DNA of 64,000 bases. Source: Mansonella perstans (lineage: Eukaryota; Nematoda; Chromadorea; Rhabditida; Onchocercidae). The stretch is from assembly GCA_037074765.1 (NCBI GenBank), contig JBAMDO010000091.1:62001-126000 (forward strand), given 5' to 3'. A program made the position numbers and the translations under genes. Of the stretch, positions 23,301 through 37,262 are shown in pieces. Positions within the stretch are counted from its first letter, which is position 1, and every line of letters begins with the position of its first letter. The notes beneath the pieces are model-generated. The model was not told the origin of the DNA and made no database searches. It saw only the letters and a list, made by a program, of their open reading frames with translations.

Positions 23301-26300
23301 TTCTGCTTATTATTCTATCAACACTTTAGATCTCCTTTACCGTTCAAATCTTCTACTAACCTGTCCAGCAAAAGCACAGATTCGTTCTGCTACTGTTTCC
23401 CAAGCCAGAAAGGATTGCTCTTTATCTTTATAAAGCAATTCCAATGCACGCTTTTGCATCTTCGATAGATTCTCATTACTAACAAGACCAACATTCTGTG
23501 ACTCCATTGGTTCTTCATCTTCAGTTTCGCTACAGTTTCGTAACCGCTCCATCTCCATTGCCAGCAAATCACCAAACTCATCAACATCTGCACTATTCGG
23601 TGGATTTCTAAACACAAAATTCTGTTTTTGAAAATAACAAAATTTTTCAAAAGAAAAAAAGAAAAAGGAAAAACAAACTCAAAATTAATGGCTTCAATCT
23701 GTTCAATTTCTCGTTTCTTCAATAAAAAGTATGCGAGGGACCGTTTTGCTTCATGCATTAATCCACTGACAATAAGTCGACAGCAAACAGATGGCCTCGC
23801 AGCCACATAGAATATTGCATTCACTGCTTTTTGCATCATACTTAACCAATTATATGATGTATTTGCTACATCTGGAAGATTTATACCATAGACTCGCAAA
23901 AATATAAATACATTTGGTCAAAAAATTCACCCACTCCAATTATAATCTAAAGTAAAATTGCTGTCACAATCTTTAAAAGCATTAAGCTTAAAAAGTTATC
24001 CAGCCAAGTAAGAGAAGATAATCTCACTTTATGAATTTCAATAACAAAAGAGGCTTACTTTGAACTAATACAGCGTGCACACATTGGAGGATGCGATGTG
24101 TTTCAGGAAGACGAAACGGTGGTTCATAAAGAGTGGCAATATCTTTAATGTTCGGCGTACTTCCCAACATTGCAATAGCATTAAAGAATTCGGATGCTAA
24201 TGCACCGTCATCATTATCAAAAAAACCCTCGCGATGTGTTAATTCAATAAAAAAATTCAATCTTTCCCGCATAAATCCTTTGTTAGCTCTAAAAAATTTG
24301 AACAAAAGATATTTTGAAAACAATAACGGCAAAGAGATGAAAATTCCTTATCCAAATTTTTAATGTTAAACTATTTCAACAATAAAATACCGGCATATAA
24401 TAGAGAAGAGACGTAAAGCTGCAATGCGAGAAGCGCCTTGAGTTTCAAAAACCACTGCGGAGAGTACATCAAGCAAATCAATATCCCAGCGACTTTCCCG
24501 AGCCATTAAACAAAGCACCTAGATTAGGTGAACCATGTATTTGTGTATTACTTAAAACCGAAAAAGAGCTAAAAATGACCACATTTTTTGATCGGTAATA
24601 GATTAGTTATTCCAAAGCACCCAATAAAATATTTTATTAAAAATAATAATAGTCCCACCTCCTCAACAGATACTCTTTCTTCTTCGCCAATATCCAGAAC
24701 TATTTTGATGAGATTTTCCGCACTTTTCCGTGCACTTACATCGCGATCTCTGCAAAAAGATTTCTAAACGAAGTTGAACAAGAAACATTCTAAAACGTAG
24801 TATTTCTGATTAATGTTAATGTTAAAGTAGCACTAATGACTGGAAGTAACCAGTTCCATCCCCATTAACTACACAGTTTCGTTCTGCCCTTTTAAAAGAA
24901 AAAGCCATATTTTGATATCATTATTCCAATTATCGAGAAAATTATTATGTTCGAGTTACTTACTAACTTCATTAAGTGAGTCACTCAAATAATGATTTTA
25001 TGATATGATTTTTTTCAAGACATAAAGAAAGATAAAATTTTTATGTGAGCTTTCCTTCATTACAGTTCTACGTTATCAAATTTGATATGAACATTCCATT
25101 CAAAATTGAGTAAATAGCATTTCACAAAAGATTTTGAAGGTTTTGAAAGAATGAAAAAACGAGACATAAGATTCCTTTAGAACAAGAGATCATCACAATT
25201 TCCAAAGCTTACGGGATATAGGAAAACATAAAAACAAACTTGTTTGCAGAGATGAACAAATCTCGAGCAGCATTTATAATAATTTCTTTAACTGCGTTGT
25301 CTCGTCTCCAAACCACCCTGAACAGTTCACGAACCCCCTTTTCCGAGCCACGAATTCCAAATTTATTAGCTTCCACAATAAAATGAATAATCTCAGTCAA
25401 TTCATTAGCCTGTCCATACATTACCGAACGTAATGCTAGTTTTATGCAGTTTTCAATTTCCAATGAAAACAATATGGCATTCTAAAAGCAGGATATCATT
25501 TTAATATGCATACTAAAAATGTGAATGATTTGATTTGTTTTTAATGGACCACTTCGCTCCACCAATATCAAGGCATTTTTAATCATACCTACTCATGTAT
25601 CACTTCTATTCTCGATGTAAAAAAATCGCTCACACTCACCTCATGTAGTTTGATCTTATTACCCAATTCCTCCATCGTCTTTTGATAATCTCCAATGCGG
25701 TCTTCCAGCTCCAACATTTCTTCATCATCCGCTAACTGCATCTTTTTATGCTCATCTAAACAAATAAGTTAACTGATAGATGATAGTAAGAATGTTGCTT
25801 GCCAGGGGTATTACTTAGGAAATAGTTAAAAAGAAGAAATTTATAGCTTCAAAAAACCATACCAAAATAATACACTTGCAATGATTCATAACATTCCCGA
25901 ATGACTTCATCGGCTGATCCATTCCTAAATTCAGTATGCAATTAAGCAGTGTCTAACTTTTCAGCAATATAGAACAAAATGTCTCTCTTTTGTAATATAC
26001 TATATAAAATATGCATTGAACTAAATAACAAAAATTGGAGAATGCAAGCCTGTTAACAGTAGGAAATCTGCCATCTAGAGCTGCTCGAACAAATACTTCG
26101 ATAGCCGCACGACATGTTTCACGATTTTCAAGAGCATGTATAATTTTAGTAATTAATCTGGAAAAAAATAAAAAATAAGCAAATAATAGTACTTGCTCGC
26201 TTTATATAATTGAATTTTCAACATAAAATAAATGGATTACCAAACTAGATTACGAATATCTGAAATTCATACATATAAAAAGTAAAACGTACTCTTCGAG

Positions 26301-29300
26301 AGTAACATCATCATCAATGATGCAGTCATCGACCGTGGTCGGCCCGATGCCATTTGCATCACTGACCTTAGCATAAATATTCTCTGTATCTCCTGAAAAC
26401 TTTTTGCTTATTTAACAGTAATTCATAAAAACGGCATCTATTATGTAAGATAAAAAATCATTCAGTAATAAGTATTGCATAAAAAAATACCAGCAGCATT
26501 TTCATTCCCATTTTGATCAGTAGTGGTGCCCACAGTTTCCTCTTCACTAATTTCCATACTTCGTTTACTTAGTCTTTGTTTGACTGATTTTGTGATCCAC
26601 TGAACCAAATTTTCTTTCATAGATGCCCACTCAATAGAGGCTTTCCTGATTCCTTCTTTTTCTGCAAGTAGAATATATAATTTGGTTAAAAAAAAATTTA
26701 AGTAGTTTAAATTATCTAAACGATGAGACAAAGATAAAATAAAAATGGTGTTATGATGCAGTTGACGTAAATCTGCCTTGAGTAGTGAATGTAAAGGGGA
26801 TGTCTAGGGCAATTATCATCAAAAAACATGCTGCACTTTTCAATGCAGGAATTGGAAAATTTATTAATAAATAAGCATTTACAGACTAAATGGTTATCTG
26901 TTATAACTTGCATTTTTTGCAAAATTTCTCGACAGGTAAAAAAGGACAAGTACTTTTCGTAAACTTTCAGTTTCTCTTACCAGGATTGGTATTCTTCAGT
27001 TCAAATCGTTCCGCTTCAAGTCGGCTGATAGCATCTGCCAGGTCATCAGCATTTAACTGTAAAAGTAGTGTTAGCAAAACAAAGATCTTCATATATGTAA
27101 TTAAAAAAATTTTATCTGCTCTCAACACTGTAAAATGCATCATAAATTTCCCACAATATTCGTTAGCAAGATTATGCAAATGCATTACCGAAAAAAAAAT
27201 AATAAATTTAACTCACGCAAGCACCAAATGGATTGTATTCCAAAACGGCACTTAAAAATGTAGCAGCATTCCGCCGAACCGATACAGACTTATCTATTAA
27301 ACGGCCACCAGCATCGCGAATAAGACCACCACTTATAAAAACTATCGGTATTTGCGAAGCACGAGCTAAACGTGTCCACAGTTGCAGTGTTCGAGAACGT
27401 ACTACTGCATTCACATCAACCGTATGATCCTTTAATTGATTCGAATCAACATGAATAATACAAAAAGATATGATAATTTTGATTTCTTTGAATAATACAT
27501 TGCATTGCAAATATTTTAGATATAGGTAACCTGTAAATGAAGAAGCAGACGATCGCGTGACCGTCGAAAATTGCCTTCTGGTAAATTCCCCTTATATACG
27601 ACCATAATAATTTCGACGAAGGCAGTAAGAACGGCACAGCGAAGAGTAGCTGGCTGAAAAAGTTTTGTGGCTCAACATCTCGAAAACTAGTTAAAAACAA
27701 GAACTCCAATATTACTCGAAACAATACATTAAAAATAAAATAAAAGTCAGAAGAAACTTACATCATCCGATAGAAATGGAGCAATATTGACGATATGCTT
27801 ATTCAACAAATATGGTTTTTTCTCGGCCAGCGAAACAATAAACAAAGCAAATGGACGAGCGGATACATCATTGCGAGCAAAATCACTTTTCGATAAGCGA
27901 CCTAAAGAGCTGTTTCAAATACATGAACGACAAAAATTTCCCAAGATATCAATTCAGAAGTTGCCAATGGTCATTTGTACGATTACATTACCATCACCAG
28001 TGCTAACTTCAATCTAACGATTAGATTATGATTAATCCCCAGTATATTTTGAAAAGCCTAGAAGAACCTACCATTTTGAGAATTCCAACTTCTATGTGTC
28101 ATAGTTAACGAGAAATAATGGAAGCACTAAAATATTTATTGAAAAGCAATGGTTTTGACGAAAAAAATTTGTAAATTCACGCTCGACTTACTAAGTGCCG
28201 AAAGCATTGACTGGAAAAGGGTGTCCATATCATCATAATAAGACACAGATTCGATCGCATCAACAAATGGCGACTGCGTTAAAGAAGAAAGAGACAAATA
28301 ATCAAGACGTTTCATCAGACTCACCAGTTTAGCACCAACTTCTGCAAAAACGATGAACTGAAACTTCGTTCTTGAGTAGCTCAATTATTACAGATTGCCA
28401 ATGATAAAAGAGCGGCAAGGCAATCTTACTAATAAATAAATCAAATAGCATGAAAAACCGTTCTCTTTCGAATTTAAAAAAGAGAATTCGACAAATCATT
28501 TTAATGTATAGAGAAAATAGAAATACTCACTAGTAACTTCACTGTAGTCGATACAAATAACTTTGAGGTAGCCAAATATTGCCTGTAACCAGTCACGTCC
28601 GCTAACTTTGCTAAGTTCCGGATTTTCCAGAAATTTGTAAGCCAGATCTTTCGAAATCCTCAAAAAATTGCACAATTCTAGAGCCTTCACTTAAAAGTTT
28701 AAAAGAAATAAAAAGATAACGCAAAATCTCACGAAACTTATTGCACCACATTCAGGCTAAAAAATATGTTCTTTGAAAAACCCATATAACTTGGTGATTT
28801 CAAAGAACTTTGATTCTTTGAAAACCAATTTTAATCGATATACTCCCCATTAAACTCAAAGTACATAATCAATTCCAATACGCAATAAAAAGCATATCAT
28901 AAGTCTAATTACTTTAACAGTTCCAAGGGCACAATTGATGGTTGCCAAAGAAAGCGAATAGCCGTATTACGTCGTCGTCCCTGCGCATCGATACTACTCA
29001 TTGAAAATGCACGACGCAGTAATTTCAAAGTATTGCCTCGATCACATGTCCACTGGACCATGTATTGATCATCTGCCTTATCCGCTCCTCCTTTACGGCT
29101 TTTCTTGGTGCTCAATACTTCTGACTGCCTAAAATTTATTGGGAAAAATGCAAATATAATTTTGTGATATTAGGATTTAGAATCTTCTAACTCGAAACTT
29201 TTTTAGGCAAAAAAAAACGAACAACGAAATAGTTAGTTTAAAATGGATAGAGCAATGCGAGATGAATTAACGACATCCCTGCTATCTTATAATCTTTATG

Positions 29301-30342
29301 ATATAAATCTTTAATGCAGCAAATATTGAAAGTTCACACCTAATTAAAACTGCTTCAAAATGAAACTGAAACAAACCGATTTGATGACTCCTTTTCAAAA
29401 AGAACAGCAAGTCGGCACAACAAATATACATAAATTAAAAATGCCTTCGCATGCATTTCTCTTTCAGTAAACAGATCTTGCGCTAACTCAGCTTCTGCCT
29501 CGTTTGTAAGCATTGGTAACAGTTCTTCGATGCTGTCTAATGTGAGTTTTAAACCTGAAATAAAGAATTTAAAAATCTGAAAAAGATTTCACTGGATAAT
29601 GTAAGAAAATCTGCAGCTGATAATTAAAACGTACCAGCATTTAAAACCGAGATTAATTGCGCACGAAGACGCCATGGTTCACCTTCAGAAAACGGCCTGA
29701 AAAATATACATGAAGGTGCATAAGACAGGATGGTAAATTAACAACAAAAAATAACACTAAAAGAATATTAGGCTCTTCTGACATTAGGACGCAAAAAAAA
29801 GTATGAAAATAGATGAGAAACCAAAACTTCGAAATCCAATCCAGTGAAGTTTAGGAATTTCATAATTATTCATTCCTTCATGTTGCAAATACTTTATAGT
29901 GACAACCTACTTTATAGTGAAAAATAAGTAGTCAAATCTATCGATAACTCGAGACCATCTGCCAGCATCTATGTCGTGATGAAATTCTGCAAAATGTTAT
30001 ACGTTAATGACTAAGACAATTAAGGTGTGAAAATAAGTCACTGTTAGTTTTATCATCTTATATTTCGCTAGAAATGAACTAATTCTTCATTCAACTTTAG
30101 TAATATACTCCAACAATTTGCGTCCATTTCACTCTCAGAAAACGCTCAAAAACTTTATTTCTGAATATTGTGATCAAAAGACAAGTGCCAATTTCCATAA
30201 ATCGTTAAGGTAACTTACGGAATACTTTTGAAATGATTTCATCCAGTTGAGGACGTATACTAATCGTGTAAAAATCATCGCTTTCCTCCAATAAGTCATC
30301 ATCTCGAGATGGAATTACAAACTTTTTTGCTGGTCCATACAT
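20348..30342 (-). CDS. NCAPD2: Condensin I non-SMC subunit CAP-D2
   Basis: CAP-D2 is the HEAT-repeat subunit of condensin I, which compacts mitotic chromosomes; the C. elegans counterpart DPY-28 also serves in dosage compensation. I could follow 31 exons, each junction in phase, from an ATG at 30342 to a stop at 20348, totalling 1527 residues. Landmarks: an N-terminal exon with SRDDDLLEESDDFYTISIR; residues near 400-470 with VDVNAVVRSRTLQLWTRLAR and GRLIDKSVSVRRNAATFLSA, which closely parallel human NCAPD2; RLPETHRIL near the middle; LRSTAILALSKFMLL. The Cnd1-domain signature CRSNLMIAIGDLCFRFPNV lies at about residues 1255-1280, followed by YLMLNDMVKVRGTVADLA. The C-terminus is short and basic (KKCKAPLKLKKPRLL). 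The intron after 26050 appears to start with GC (AG|GCTTGC). A splice acceptor about 28 bases before the ATG (ATTCAATAG) suits spliced-leader addition. Individual exon edges may be off in a few places. Confidence 0.92.
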
Positions 30343-31363
30343 ATTCTTAAAGAGGTCTGTTGAACCAAATCTATTGAATAAACAAAAAAGCAAAAAACGG
30401 ATCAATAAAGAAAAATAAATGTTGCAAAGTTAATTGTGATTTGAATTTCCTTCAACTTGCACAGAAAATAACGAGTGCGACAGGATAGCTTCTTTATCAC
30501 GTACAGTATTATCGTAGATTCCTACTACATATCATATACATTATTGCTCAGACGAAACTAAGTATTCGAGGAATTCTAAAGCTCACTTAGAGACAACTTC
30601 CATATTACTATACTAAATGAACTGCCAATAAGAGCTGATATCCCAGCTAGCTGTACGACTATTAGGTAAGTCGAAGGCACTAAGAAACTATTGAAAGAAA
30701 CAGACATAATCAAAACTGTATATTTTATTTCCAAGTAGGTGATACAATAAACAATCACAGCACAAAAATAACCTCCTTTTGTATGAACAACTTTAAATCC
30801 AAAGAAAAGATCAGCAAAGGTTAATATAATCTCTCAGAGAAAAGGAATGCGCAATAAAATCACTAGAGAGCGAACGAGAACGATACTTCATCCCATTTCC
30901 ATTTCCAAAAAACGCAAAAGTCAGTTCCGTTGTATTGTGAAATGAAACCAACTCTGCGCATTCGCATTCTGAAATGAAATACTTGCAGCATCTTTCTTCT
31001 CAATCCATTCACTGAATTGTAATTAATAAAGAATGAAATCTAACCAGCCTGTAATGCTTTTTACATGCAGGTATATATGCATGAACTTGTTCATAAGCCA
31101 GCGGATGGTATTTAACAGAATACTTCAGGTGTTGTTTTTATATACTATTTATACGCAGATATAAATATGATCTGCTAGCCTCTGTAACAGATCTGATTTC
31201 GGAAAAAGCCAATATTATCAACTCAAATCAGCTTATCACGAAGATTTGAACTCTTCTCTTGTACTGCTGATAGCTATCGACGAAAGCAGTTATTTCATTT
31301 AGCATAATTTTTGATGTATGTAAAACTTGTTGAACAAACAACTTTATATAAGATAAAGAAAAG
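30343..31363. other. Intergenic region between Taspase-1 and CAP-D2
   Basis: About 1 kb between two minus-strand genes. It probably contains the CAP-D2 promoter. I see no gene or repeat that I can support. Confidence 0.6.
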
Positions 31364-33309
31364 TTATTTGCTACGTCTAAAAAACTGATCATAAGCAATA
31401 TGTTCTAAACCTTTGCGTGAATTCTTCTTAATGCGCGTCGGTGTACTCAGCCAGAGAGAATCTTTCAAAAATATTCAAATTCGCACCTCCTTACACTCTC
31501 ACCGACAAGGTTTTTCCTAAGAAATCTGTGACAAACTGAGTTCATTTCCTGGTAATATTTGAATTTTTCACATACCTCTGTCAATAAAGAGCACCAAACC
31601 ACCAGCAAGGATGTGCCTTTTATTTCGAGCTTGTAGGAAAGGAGAATGCAAAAATGCAGCATTGAAAACATGTTTGATTTTATCCAGAATCACATTTTCC
31701 TCATTATCCCTAAAAACAACTGAATTAATTCGAAAAATTACTTTAAAGAAAAAAAATAAATTGATGGCATTTTGCTAAAACTAAAATTTCTATTAGCCAT
31801 ATAATATCTGCTTTCTTAAATTTATGCAACAAAGAATAGCACAATCTGATATTTTCAGATAATAACAATTTCTTATCAAGAGAAAATGTTTACCAACTAA
31901 GTAAGGCTTCGGCAATAGTCTTTGCCAACAATGTCTGCGCAATGTATTCACCACAACCAGACAGTGCAATTGCAACGCTTTTGGAATCCCTCTGGTCAGC
32001 CCAAATAGCGCCACCAATTTGAATCGTATGGCCTAATCGCCCTTCGGCTTTCAATATAATTCCACCGCTTGAGCATGCCGCATTACAACCACCACTTTCA
32101 TACTAAACAAAATAAGTAAAGCAATTCCAAGCAACTTAGGGAAACTTTAATACTGTAACTAGAAATTTTCCATTTGTCTAAATCATGAAAACTGATAGCC
32201 ATTACCGACACAGCGCCTACGGTATCCATTGTCTCCTTTTCCCAATTCTTGAAAATTTTTCGAGCTTCTCGCCATTGTTCCTGTGATCTTTTTGATATTA
32301 GTGATGCTGGATCACAGAGTGCGATCCCACGTTTTTGAGCCCAATCTTCGGCACCTCGGCCTACCAAAACAGTCGGCAGCACAAATTTGCTATCGTCACA
32401 TAACTGTTCTTGAAAGTATTGAAAAAAAACTCCCAGTAATGGTTTTGAAAACTATGCCACAAAAGTTTCAAAACATGAATTTTGCTAATAGCGCAGCAGA
32501 GAAGTCACAAAAATGAGTGATTGCTATACATATTATACAAAACGAGCGAACTTCAGTATTTCACTCCAATAAAACTGCAAAAGAAAATTTACCTTTGGCT
32601 ACCATAGCAGCAACCTCAATGGGATTCTGCAGTCGAGACACCACTCCAACAGCACCAAAAACATGACCTAAACAGGTGCGTATTAAGATGACTTTATTTA
32701 GAGCTAGGATATTCTCACATATCTCTTCTTAAGTATTCAACAATATAGCAGCTCTGCAAAAGTGAGATTGGAACTATAAAAATAAATAATAATACTATAT
32801 TTGACACTTTCCAGTTTGTTTCAAGTGAGTTTAAAAAAATTCCAGAAATTATAACAGTTTATAAATTTTGACCTTCGGTAGATGTAAAAGCAGCTTCACA
32901 CTCTACATGACCATCATATGTTAAGTTTGAGCCAAAACCACAGTTTGTCCTAAAGTCGTTTTCAAGTTCCTGGAAAATAATAGGCACAAATGAAATCGTT
33001 AAACTAAAATTAACAGTCAACCATATATGTCCTAGATATTATAATCAATACCAGGCCAAATTTTAATTTTTAAAATGTAAATTGATTGTTAAGGATAATA
33101 ACAACAGATAATTTGCTATTACCTGTAAAAGCTCTAAAAAATTTCCAATTCACAAAAATAATTTAAAATAGAGCGATAATGAAAAAGATACAAACCTTTA
33201 CTGCTTCAACAATATTTCCCTTTGATTTGCATACTGCTTTTAGGCAAACATCTTCCGTCCTATGTGGATGTGTTCCAGCACCAGCATGTACAGCCACAAA
33301 TGCACACAT
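31364..33309 (-). CDS. TASP1: Taspase-1 (threonine aspartase, Ntn-hydrolase family)
   Basis: Taspase-1 is an asparaginase-fold protease that cleaves itself before a catalytic threonine and then cuts nuclear factors such as MLL after aspartate. Seven exons (33196-33309, 32873-32969, 32593-32667, 32206-32408, 31894-32102, 31576-31709, 31364-31461) give 309 residues. The N-terminal AFVAVHAGAGTH, the block TNCGFGSNL, FGAVGVVS and LPTVLVGRGAEDWA match the family. The cleavage site is in MDTVGAVS, making Thr158 the likely nucleophile. CSSGGIILKAEGRLG, ALSGCGEYIAQTLLA and HSPFLQARNKRHILAGG follow in the beta subunit. The alpha segment before the site is much shorter than in vertebrates, with no obvious bipartite nuclear signal. 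The last short exon is the least certain. Confidence 0.9.
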
Positions 33310-33872
33310 CTATCTATCACTTACTGTAATATTGTTGCTACTCAGAGCTTTCTCAAATTCTTCCCTATTGAACTGATACTTCAAGATAATTTCAGCATTG
33401 AACAGAAGAAGCATATGATACGTCATATTTGCACGTAATTTATCCTACAATGTTGTGGAAAAAAAAAAAAAAAAAAAAGGAAAATAGATATAAATATGAT
33501 ATACGTGCATAAATAATAACAACGTACAAAAATGATAAAAAACGTGAAATAATATAAAAAAAAAAAAAAACTACAACCTAAATATCTAAATAGTTTAATT
33601 CATACATTTAATCATTTTAATTTATATTTAATCATTCCATCTTTTAATTACTTTATCCATATACTATAAGAGTTATGCTTTTAAAAAAAATTTTTGCTCA
33701 TATCATATATGTGCAACCTATCATTGATAAGAAACACTGAAATTATTCAGTATCTAACCTATTATCTCATCAGTTCATCCAATTCGCTCTTAATAATGAG
33801 CTGTTTATATGTACAAATAAGAAGATAAGGGAAAATGATGAGAACTGTGCCAAAATGCCAAAGATACAGATG

Positions 33873-33906
33873 GAGAAAGAGAAAGAGAAAGAGAAAGAGA
33901 GAGAGA
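33873..33906. repeat. GAGAAA/GA microsatellite
   Basis: Purine tract with about five GAGAAA units running into GA repeats. Confidence 0.9.
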
Positions 33907-34041
33907 AGCGATGAATTTAAAGATTATTGTTGTGCACAGTGACCGTAAAATTTGTGTTAATGCTGAAATGTTGACAATTTTCTATTTTTGAAGAGGGGTC
34001 AAAATAAATTCTTTCTTTCTGATGAGAGAGGTCATTGTTCA

Positions 34042-34081
34042 GTTGTTGTTGTTATTGTTGTTGTTGTTGTTGTTGTTGTTT
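34042..34081. repeat. GTT trinucleotide microsatellite
   Basis: About thirteen GTT units with a single interruption (GTTATT). Confidence 0.9.
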
Positions 34082-37000
34082 GAAATTTATCACAGAATGG
34101 ACAATGATTAAAGGTGAAGGTGATTATTTCTTCGTGCAATGATTTCTAATGAAAAGTACAGAGAGCAGCACATTCACATTTCATATATGAAAAATTTGAA
34201 AGAAAAGTTTATGATCATACAGGTGTTTGAAGCAAAGTTATGTTATACTTCATAGCCATTACTTGACCCATCATCCTTCTCTGTTGCCCTTAACAACAAC
34301 AACTGATGATGACCTGCTCTAATTTCAGATATCTGATAAGGAGATTTCATTGCAAAATCATCCATATTCAAAGAGTTCCAAAGAAATAAAAGTACATAGA
34401 AAGCATGAGAAAAACACGGAAAAGAATAGAACAAAAAGTTTGAGAAATAAACAGGCTGATCTAAGAAGATACAGGTTTCAGATATGTTAGGAAATGGATA
34501 GTGTGCCTTGTCCGATCAAATTTAAAGAAAAGTATCCTCCTTGCAACTGAAATATCTACAGCATGGAAATAAAGCAAATTGAAATGCATAAGTTTGTTCA
34601 TTTGCTAATCTCATTTATGGATAAACTATAAAATTTTCTAAAAGGCACATTTAGGCATTTGTTAATCTATCGAACGTAATACCGGAAGTAATAGCCTTGC
34701 TTTTAGCTTTCTCAAAAAGTTTCGCCAATGAATATATAAATGAAGTGTGAAATATGTAGGAAATATAATCTCAAAAACATACTCGATAGCTCTTCAAATA
34801 GTCCAAATTTTATCGGTTACTAGAAAAAATCTTCGCTTAGTCTTTTCAATTTAAACAAATAATTGAGTGTGAAATTACAAAACCAATATGTTAATATTTA
34901 AATTTGAAAATAAAAAATGAAAGGAAACTTAAGTGCAGATCGTAACTTGGAATAAGATAGATAAAACCTGTCTAGCATCCTAGTACGGCAAAGCTCAGCA
35001 TTCACATTCTTCATATGCGCTTATGTCCTCAATCATCCGACAGACACAGTCAGATAAACAATCTACACTTCACCTATACGTATCTCACGTATATTTCTTA
35101 ACCCGGCTGACTAAGCGAACTTCATGATTATCGTAGCAATTTATGGCTTGAGAACGCTGAAGACATAGTCATGCCGGTTGCCGGGAAAGCGAATGATTGC
35201 AAAAAGTTGAGAGTCCATTTAGATTTTCTGCAACATATTTTTATGCAGACTACTTTCAAATTTAATTTAAAATGATTTACGCCACAAATTTTTAAATATA
35301 ATAGAACAAATCTTGTCTTTCGAAATCACTCGACGTGTCAATGGTTTTCACGCAATTTGTATTGGACAAATGTTTCTGAAACTTCCCACATTTTTTTGTA
35401 ATTTTACGCTTCCTCAAATTCAAGCGCAAAATACATCTTTTGTTTTTGTACCAGATTACTGAAATTTAGCTTCATTTTGAACTTCATTCAGAGATACAAT
35501 TAAAACGTTCAATATGATATAAACTTATATAGCACTCATACGACAGAGTTTTTTTTTAGTTCCACTTTTTTAGTTCTTTTTAGTTCCACTCATTTTCCCT
35601 GCCTTTGCCATTTGGAGCAATACATTTAACTTCTATAAACTTACTCGTAACGGTGTAGATGTTCTATTAAATTGTGCAAATTTCAAAAACAGTTATTTGA
35701 TCTGGCTCTTTCTGCATTTCTGTGGCCTATTCATTTTACCTTAGTCTGAATAGTTCACAAGAACCGAAAGAAAACTTCTAGAATTAATAGCATGCAGTAT
35801 CTTTCCCATCTGCTGCCATGTTAGAAGACAGTTGGATTCTAACAACAGTCTCTTCCAAAACTTTTATAAACTAACATGAATTTACACTTATACAATTTTT
35901 AAATTACATCAAAGTTGCTTCGAATTCTTTTCGGACATTGTCAATTAACTTCTTTTCTTAAAACTATCTCACGTAAAGTGAATCTGTTGCACGTTCTATC
36001 AGAATTCAAAATGAAATATGTTGAATAACTAGAAATATGTGGAACATCTTAATATGTTGAACATTTCAAGATATAAAGGCCTCAAAGTAAAATTCTAAAA
36101 GTTTAAAAAGATATCATCAATGCTGATTGCCACAACAAACTTTAATTACATTCTTAAACTAATGAAAATAGCACTTAGCAGTAGTGGTAGAGGTAGTAGC
36201 AGCAACACTCCACACGAAACATACTCAATTGATAGAAGCAGCTGCATCTCGACAGGTATTGATAGCACAACAACTATGCTATCTGCCATGGTTATCTTTT
36301 CGTTACTGTAAATTTCTATCTTATCTCTTTTAAAATGATAATTGATGTACTTTACATAGTCTCATTTCATTGCTGTTATATTTCTCTTTTTAAATAAATT
36401 TAACTCATCTATTTGATCCCACACGGCTGATATGTATACTTTCGATTTCACTTCTATGTGATGCACATACAGTACAACTTACTTCTCTGTTGTTTTTCCT
36501 TCTTTAATTTTATTACTTCTTCATTTTTTTGAATCAAACTATTCTACTATTAATCTCAGTTCTATGTACTCGATAGATGCTCTTTGTCTTTTTTTCCACT
36601 CAGAACAGGTATGAAACGTCTAATACGTTTGTCCATCTGCTTATCACAGAATTTCTTACCTTCATCTGTATCCTGCTAAAAGTTTTATAATCGGTCATCA
36701 TATTTTCTTGAATTGGAAAATTTACTACCGATTGGATCTCTGCATTCCAATTAATATATGCAGTAGCTTATTTTCTCAAAAGCCTCTTCAATTAGTCATT
36801 TTTTTTTTTCATGGGATGTAATTTCATGATATACAAGAAAATATAATTTTATCTGACCTGAATCTAAAAATTTCTCGGTAGTCTTCGTGCACAAAGACAA
36901 AAAATAACTTAAAACAGAAATGGTAATGAGTGTGATATGGATTTAATATTTCCTTCATTTTATACTTATGAGAAAGGATTTTCTGATTGATCACAGCCCT

Positions 37001-37262
37001 TTTGCTAAGTTTCAAATTTCTGAAGAATTAATCACAGATAAACTCTTCATATGATTTCCCTTATGACAGGTAGCGGGCATCAAACTGGCAGAATTGACCG
37101 CTCTAGAATGAACTGTAAATATGTTTAAAGCAAATTACTTCACATTGAATTATTACTTCCATTAGATCGTGAAATAAACTTGTTTTCCACTATTATTATT
37201 AAAAAAAAATGTGTTAACTGTTTTTCAGGAGCCTCCTTACATAATCTTTGTTCATCTATTCA

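Larger units (their letters stand above)
33310..37262. other. Divergent intergenic region with microsatellites
   Basis: Nearly 4 kb between the starts of Taspase-1 (minus) and the LEV-9-like gene (plus). It contains A-rich runs near 33459 and 33556, a GAGAAA tract at about 33873-33906 and a TTG/GTT tract at about 34042-34081. Short open frames at 34243-34434 (minus) and 36120-36311 (plus) have no partners. Regulatory DNA for the downstream secreted protein is likely but not visible by motif. Confidence 0.55.
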
